From: Bacteroidetes bacterium 47-18
Lineage (GTDB): Bacteria; Bacteroidota; Bacteroidia; Chitinophagales; Chitinophagaceae
DNA: 41,409 nt
Assembly: GCA_001897155.1 (NCBI GenBank)
Contig: MKSF01000034.1
Span: 1-41,409 of the forward strand
Direction of reading: 5' to 3'
Shown here: positions 41,336 through 41,409 of the stretch, piece by piece
Position numbering within the stretch: the stretch's first letter is position 1
Layout: each line of letters begins with the position of its first letter
The notes under the pieces: model-generated
The model's input: the letters and a program-made list of their open reading frames with translations, nothing else
The model's database searches: none
What the model was told of the DNA's origin: nothing
Made by a program: the position numbers and the translations under genes

Positions 41336-41409
41336 CATTAAGTGTGTAAACTTTTAATCGGGGTTTGTAGGTTTATAACCTTACTCTGTTGTCAAAAATA
41401 GTCAAAAAT
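41336..41409 (+). mobile_element. Possible terminus of an insertion sequence
   Basis: The sequence GGGACTGTCTCATTAAGTGT that starts here resembles the terminal repeat of IS256-type elements, as recalled, and begins shortly after a promoter-like element. No transposase is in the window. The last bases contain a short direct repeat GTCAAAAATAGTCAAAAAT. Calling it an IS end is a guess from similarity to remembered termini. Confidence 0.25.

Overview
The window looks like a chromosomal segment of a Bacteroidota bacterium, most likely a Chitinophagaceae member (Chitinophaga-like). The reasons are two kinds of type IX secretion sorting domain (type A and type B/gliding-associated), a TonB-dependent receptor paired with a DUF4249 lipoprotein, a DUF6089 outer membrane protein, a bacillithiol enzyme, and promoters of the Bacteroidota form TAnnTTTG with few Shine-Dalgarno sites. 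The genus is inferred. No rRNA, tRNA, CRISPR array, prophage or intact insertion sequence was seen.

Layout. 1-275: a REP-like repeat and a hairpin. 276-3479 (+): TonB-dependent receptor and DUF4249 lipoprotein. 3765-6335 (+): sensor kinase, OmpR-type regulator and OmpA-like lipoprotein. 6415-8835 (-): a four-gene set of alpha/beta hydrolase, shikimate kinase, DUF423 membrane protein and an outer membrane barrel. 8928-9827 (+): a PyrR-like phosphoribosyltransferase and a GlsB/YeaQ membrane protein. 9885-10091: a cluster of palindromic repeats. 10249-12023 (-): DUF6089 protein and MlaE permease. 12174-14066 (+): a large secreted T9SS type B protein. 14157-15770 (-): bshC. 15891-19861 (+): a DPP IV-like peptidase and a BamA/TamA-like protein, followed by a LuxR-type regulator.

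20720-25067 (-) carries a RecD-like helicase, an orphan rfbF, a D12-class adenine methyltransferase, and next to that an unrecognised protein with a PD-(D/E)XK-like nuclease signature; the last two form a candidate restriction-modification pair. 25220-26377 holds NlpE-like and lipocalin lipoproteins. 26606-27124 is a decayed IS1182-type transposase. 27200-28786 (-) is a T9SS type A protein made of two nearly identical 207-residue repeats, followed by a PQQ-type sugar dehydrogenase.

39929 down to 30270 (-) is the most coherent system. A receiver-only response regulator, a membrane-anchored HEAT-repeat protein, two paralogous processive family 2 glycosyltransferases, a large TPR plus YaiO-type outer membrane barrel, and a DUF4838 glycosidase-like lipoprotein lie head to tail with very short gaps or overlaps. 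They look like a synthase-dependent exopolysaccharide machine: the polymer would be made at the inner membrane, exported through a PgaA/BcsC-like outer protein and possibly trimmed by the lipoprotein, under a receiver/HEAT module rather than c-di-GMP/PilZ. Upstream of it, about 40165-40528 (+) has no credible gene but contains several hairpins, a long-range 10-bp helix and a strong intrinsic terminator, so it is a candidate structured RNA. The window ends after a UDG-superfamily gene (-) with what may be the terminus of an insertion sequence.
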